Shown here piece by piece: positions 13,533 through 16,412 of a stretch of DNA of 16,412 nt. The translations under genes and the position numbers were made by a program. Under the pieces are notes generated by a model, which was not told the DNA's origin, searched no databases, and worked only from the letters and a program-made list of their open reading frames with translations. Within the stretch, counting starts at the first letter, position 1, and every line of letters starts with the position of its first letter. Source of the DNA: an uncultured Clostridia bacterium (GTDB taxonomy: Bacteria; Bacillota; Clostridia; Lachnospirales; Lachnospiraceae); NCBI GenBank assembly GCA_937896665.1, contig CALBNS010000053.1, positions 1-16,412 on the forward strand, written 5' to 3'.

Positions 13533-14651
13533 ATGAATTATCAAGGCTATATCATTTATCGTGAGAGGCTGCGGAGAAATTGGAGCCAGGCAGGACTGTG
13601 TAAAGGAATTTGCACAGTATCGTATCTTTCAAAAATTGAAACTGGCAAAGCAGAACCGTCAGAGGAAGTATTGAGCCTTCTTTTAGAACGGCTTGAGTTA
13701 ATAACTAATGAAGACATAAAACAAGAAGCCAGTGAATTGGCAAAACAAGGTTGGGAATTGCTGTTTGATGACAGATATGACCAGTTGAATGATTTGCTAA
13801 AGACAAAGGATATAGAACGCTATCGAGCTACAACTGCATGGTTGGATTTGACTTTGCTTTCTTTTGAAGGACCGTTGGATACAGCAATAGAATGTTGTAT
13901 GGACACGCGGCAACTGACTTTGCAACGAATACTACAAGGGCAAGAGACCGAGGCGGTGCGACTTATGCCAAACGCATATACATATTTGATGTTAGGAATT
14001 AAAGACTACGAGATTGGTAACTATTCATCGTCGGTGGACGCTCTTCAGACGTCATATGATTTAGCGAGCAGGGAAGGTCGGGCAAAGATTATGCTGAAAG
14101 CAAAGCTTTTTCTCGGCAATGTTTACTGTAATCAGCAGGATATCCCTAATATGGAGCGACATTATATGGTTGGGCAAAGATTGGCAGAGGCTTTGCAGGA
14201 CAAGAGTGCTCTATATGTTATAGGATATAACACAGCATCAGCATGGATTGAAAGTGGACGCTATGAGGATGCCTATATGTGGTTTTCTAACGAGGAGAAC
14301 CCTACATTGATATCGCTGCACAAATTGGCAATTTGCTGTGAAAAAACCGGGCGAAGTAAGGAGGCTATCAACGCTTTGGATCAGGCTGAAAGCATGCATG
14401 CCGATGAAATTGATCAGTCTCTTGCATTACAGTTGCTTCGCCTGGTTCGGTATCGATTGGATTATCCGGACTATCTTACTCATGATGAATATGGTTCGTT
14501 GCTTTTGGAATGCTTTAGCCGCATACAAAGAGAGTTACCGTTCGGTTATGCAATTTTCCATCTTCCGTGGGTGTTAGAATGGTATAAGGCAACCAGACAA
14601 TATAAGAAGGTATGCGAATTAATGGAAGAGTTTCCTGGAAGAATGCTGTAA
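13533..14651 (+). CDS. HTH-TPR transcriptional regulator, RRNPP type
   Basis: The product is 372 residues. GAGGTG at 13515-13520 is 12 bases before the ATG, a little far. Residues 5-58 form a Cro/C1 helix-turn-helix (IYRERLRRNWSQAGLCKGIC, then VSYLSKIETGKAEPSEEVL). The remainder is helical with TPR-like pairs, for example YLMLGIKDYEIGNYSSSVDA, LFLGNVYCNQQDIPNMERHY and YNTASAWIESGRYEDAYMWF. This is the layout of RRNPP quorum-sensing regulators (Rgg, PlcR, PrgX), whose TPR groove binds a small peptide. No secreted peptide gene was found next to it. It is followed by a strong terminator and an MFS transporter gene, which it probably controls; pairs of this kind are common in Lachnospiraceae. Ligand unknown. 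Confidence 0.8.
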   Translation: MNYQGYIIYRERLRRNWSQAGLCKGICTVSYLSKIETGKAEPSEEVLSLLLERLELITNEDIKQEASELAKQGWELLFDDRYDQLNDLLKTKDIERYRATTAWLDLTLLSFEGPLDTAIECCMDTRQLTLQRILQGQETEAVRLMPNAYTYLMLGIKDYEIGNYSSSVDALQTSYDLASREGRAKIMLKAKLFLGNVYCNQQDIPNMERHYMVGQRLAEALQDKSALYVIGYNTASAWIESGRYEDAYMWFSNEENPTLISLHKLAICCEKTGRSKEAINALDQAESMHADEIDQSLALQLLRLVRYRLDYPDYLTHDEYGSLLLECFSRIQRELPFGYAIFHLPWVLEWYKATRQYKKVCELMEEFPGRML

Positions 14652-14663
14652 TGTGTAATTAGA

Positions 14664-14707
14664 CCCGTATATTTGGTGCAATTTTCCCAAATGTACGGGC
14701 TTTTTTT
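14664..14707 (+). terminator. Strong terminator between regulator and transporter
   Basis: CCCGTATATTTGG (14664-14676) pairs with CCAAATGTACGGG (14687-14699) over 13 bp with one G-U, loop of 10, followed by TTTTTTT at 14701-14707. Only 28 bases separate it from the transporter's GGAGG, so there is little room for an independent promoter, and the hairpin may act as an attenuator. Confidence 0.92.
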
Positions 14708-14748
14708 CTCTTAATCGTAGGGTTACACTATATACGGAGGTGAAAAAT

Positions 14749-15990
14749 ATGAAAAAAACAAAACTTTGGACACGAAACTTTCGCCTAATAATTCTTGCTT
14801 CAGCAATTGGAGCAATTGGTTCAATTGCAGGTGGTTTTGCATTGGCATTCCTGGTGTTTGATGAAACCGGAAGCACACTAGCTTCAGCTCTGATTGTGGC
14901 AATTCAGCTTATTCCACACCTGTTACTCCCGGTTGTAGTTGCTCCTTTTATGGATCGGCTGCCACGCAAATCTTTTCTAGTAGCAGGGGATGCTGCGAAT
15001 GCTATTTTGCTGGTAGGAATGGGCTTGTGGTTGATGTGTTTCGATTTTTCATATGTTGGTTATTTGGCAGTGTCGTTGTTGTTGGCTTGTCTTGGTGCGG
15101 TGGATGAGTTGGCTTATACTAGTATCTATCCGGAGCTGATTCCGGAAGGAGCTGAGCAAGAAGGCTATGCAGTATCATCTATGCTTTATCCTGTACTGAC
15201 GGTCGTTATGACACCACTGGCTGCAGTTCTTTTGGATACATTGGGAGTAGCATGGATTCTGATTGTACAGAGTGGATTATCATTGGCTGCCGCCATCACA
15301 GAGAGCTTTATTGATTTAGATGAAACTCATCGATATAATCGTACCCCATATTCTCTCAAGGCATGGGCAAAGGATATACGTGAGGCCGTTTTGTATCTGA
15401 AGGAAGAACGTGGTCTTCGCGGCATCTACAATTATATGGCAGTTACCAATGGAGTGGCCAGTGGCCTGTCTCCTGTTCTGGTGGCTTTTTTTCGGACATG
15501 TCCAGGATTCTCTGCTACCATGTACTCAGCTTTTTCTGTAGTAGAGTTTGCAGGGAGGACAATTGGTAGTGCACTACAATATCGGATAAAGATTCCTAAA
15601 AAGAAGAAGTTCGGTTTTGTGTTTTTGGTTTATCAAGTATATGAAACTATGGATATGTGTTTGCTTTGGCTTCCATATCCGTTGATGTTGGTTAACAGGG
15701 GAATTTGTGGTTTTCTCGGTAGTAATAGCGCAATTATGCGAAGCGTAGCTGTGCAAAGTTATATTCCGGAGAGGCTCAGGTCTCGTATCAATGCTTTTGA
15801 AGGTGTACTGATTACTGCTGGGGCCAGTGTTTTTTCTCTGTTGATGGGTTTGCTTGGAGAGATTCTTGATTATCGATGGTGTGTTACAATTGGTGGTACT
15901 ATCGCTTTGCTAGCGAGTTGGATCCTTATTGGAGGCAGGTGTAAAGATGTTAGGATGATATATGAAGCAGACGATGAGGCAGTGGCATAA
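14749..15990 (+). CDS. MFS transporter, probable efflux type
   Basis: The product is 413 residues from ATG 14749; GGAGG at 14736-14740 is 8 bases before it, while the in-frame GTG at 14740 overlaps that site. The sequence is hydrophobic in about twelve segments, beginning with a short basic N-terminus (MKKTKLWTRNFR) and LIILASAIGAIGSIAGGFAL. The loop after the second segment carries PFMDRLPRKSF (about residues 66-76), matching MFS motif A (GxxxDRxGRR) with the conserved D-R and basic residues. It is an integral inner-membrane secondary transporter, likely a drug or peptide exporter driven by proton motive force. The central loop (about 185-215) is charged (DLDETHRYNRTPYSLKAWAK). Substrate cannot be told. 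The preceding RRNPP-type regulator suggests induction by a signal or the transported compound. Confidence 0.88.
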   Translation: MKKTKLWTRNFRLIILASAIGAIGSIAGGFALAFLVFDETGSTLASALIVAIQLIPHLLLPVVVAPFMDRLPRKSFLVAGDAANAILLVGMGLWLMCFDFSYVGYLAVSLLLACLGAVDELAYTSIYPELIPEGAEQEGYAVSSMLYPVLTVVMTPLAAVLLDTLGVAWILIVQSGLSLAAAITESFIDLDETHRYNRTPYSLKAWAKDIREAVLYLKEERGLRGIYNYMAVTNGVASGLSPVLVAFFRTCPGFSATMYSAFSVVEFAGRTIGSALQYRIKIPKKKKFGFVFLVYQVYETMDMCLLWLPYPLMLVNRGICGFLGSNSAIMRSVAVQSYIPERLRSRINAFEGVLITAGASVFSLLMGLLGEILDYRWCVTIGGTIALLASWILIGGRCKDVRMIYEADDEAVA

Positions 15991-16067
15991 ATGTAGACTA
16001 GCTTTTAGGCATTAATGGAGCAATAAATAAGGATGCCTCGTCACCAGTGTCGCCTCACAGTCCTGAG

Positions 16068-16153
16068 CCGCAGTAGGTACGACACACGTAGGCAACAAAA
16101 CACCCTTCAAATGCCTTAAAATAGGCATTATGATATTCTCAAAGAGATAATCT
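16068..16153 (+). pseudogene. Copy B of the VGNK tail, possible integrase remnant
   Basis: A frame following TGA at about 16062 reads AAVGTTHVGNKTPFKCLKIG and stops at 16151-16153 (TAA within AGAGATAATCT). It parallels GTSRTQVGNK at 11707-11785. The preceding 15991-16067 has no recognised content. Only a 3' fragment remains; the body of the gene is absent, consistent with deletion or replacement by the transporter cargo. Confidence 0.35.
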
Positions 16154-16180
16154 GCTGTTAAACAGTATCAAAATGGTTCA

Positions 16181-16214
16181 AAAACCCCGGAAAATCAAGG
16201 TTTTCCGGGGTTTT
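16181..16214 (+). terminator. Bidirectional intrinsic terminator near the right end
   Basis: AAAACCCCGGAAAA (16181-16194), loop TCAAGG, TTTTCCGGGGTTTT (16201-16214): a perfect 14-bp stem with A tract before and T tract within. It is the counterpart of the terminator at 11621-11655. Confidence 0.92.
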
Positions 16215-16240
16215 ACTATATCTAAACGGGCTGATATAGT
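16215..16240 (+). repeat. Inverted repeat ACTATATC / GATATAGT, candidate attachment core
   Basis: An 8-bp perfect inverted repeat with a 10-base centre (taaacgggct) directly abuts the terminator. The same terminator-plus-inverted-repeat order occurs at 11621-11678. It could be an integrase core site or simply an extra hairpin. Confidence 0.35.
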
Positions 16241-16412
16241 TTGACCAAATTTAGCAAAACGAGAGCCGTTTTCAACCAATTTTTAGTGGTCCCAAGTGGT
16301 TAACCGAGGCCCGATTTTGGGGGAGACTGTCCGAAAACTAAGTTTGAAGATGGACTAATCCAATAACTATAAGGTTAAAACACCTTTAACGGGTGTTTGA
16401 CATAAATAAAAA
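16241..16412. other. Noncoding right end, partial promoter at the edge
   Basis: No ORF, RNA gene or known repeat is recognised here. Near the edge, AAACACC (16378-16384) and GGTGTTT (16392-16398) form a 7-bp inverted repeat that overlaps TTGACA (16397-16402), a consensus -35; its -10 would lie beyond the window. This may be the regulatory region of a next gene or element. Confidence 0.3.

Noticed and set aside
40..16394. Terminal inverted repeats at the window ends (ACCCGTGAAAAGT at 40-52 against the complement of 16382-16394)
   Set aside because: 11 of 13 bases match, but the site is short, neither end shows a transposase or target duplication, and the window limits are arbitrary.
1..16412. 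tRNA or rRNA genes
   Set aside because: No cloverleaf, CCA end with T-arm consensus, or rRNA-like conserved stretch was seen on either strand by eye.

Overview
The window is AT-rich, with strong AGGAGG-type ribosome binding sites and protein families typical of gut Clostridia. A Lachnospiraceae host (Roseburia, Agathobacter or Blautia type) fits best, but this is inferred from gene content; no rRNA, tRNA or core housekeeping gene is present. The whole window reads as accessory DNA: stacked remains of mobilizable elements carrying defence cargo.

Module 1 (1 to about 3000) is an element backbone. It has a small excisionase-like helix-turn-helix protein, a RepA-like AAA (RecA-fold) ATPase, an oriT-like hairpin region and an intact MobV relaxase. 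No complete integrase lies in the window; one may sit just left of position 1.

Cargo 1 (3000 to 10340) is a complete type I restriction-modification operon, closest in architecture to type IC (EcoR124-like). A promoter overlapped by a 15-bp-arm operator palindrome drives a small HTH regulator, then hsdM, an unusual 292-residue gene with a DUF4145-like C-terminus, hsdS and hsdR. Most junctions overlap by 4 to 8 bases, so the operon is probably translationally coupled. HsdS carries TAEL-type repeats in its central spacer, as in EcoR124.

Cargo 2 (10356 to 11503) is a small opposite-strand gene (DUF6061-like) followed by a type III toxin-antitoxin locus of the CptIN type. It comprises a promoter, an RNA antitoxin that can be drawn by eye as two tandem H-type pseudoknots, an internal terminator and a 158-residue endoribonuclease toxin starting at TTG. 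With the restriction system it forms a two-layer anti-phage cargo (inference).

Junction zone (11504 to 12138): this holds diverged sequences that recur at 16070-16240 (short VGN(K)-coding tail, AGAGATAATCT, strong CCGG-stem terminator, inverted repeat). They look like 3' ends left by successive integrations. A second oriT-like region sharing GCTAGGG with the first follows.

Module 2 (12139 to about 16000) has a second MobV relaxase gene broken by a one-base deletion and an 8-bp tandem duplication, then an HTH-TPR regulator of RRNPP type and an MFS efflux-type transporter separated by a strong terminator. The right end (16000 to 16412) repeats the tail/terminator/inverted-repeat module and then has no recognisable gene. 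Module 2 probably depends on other elements for transfer.
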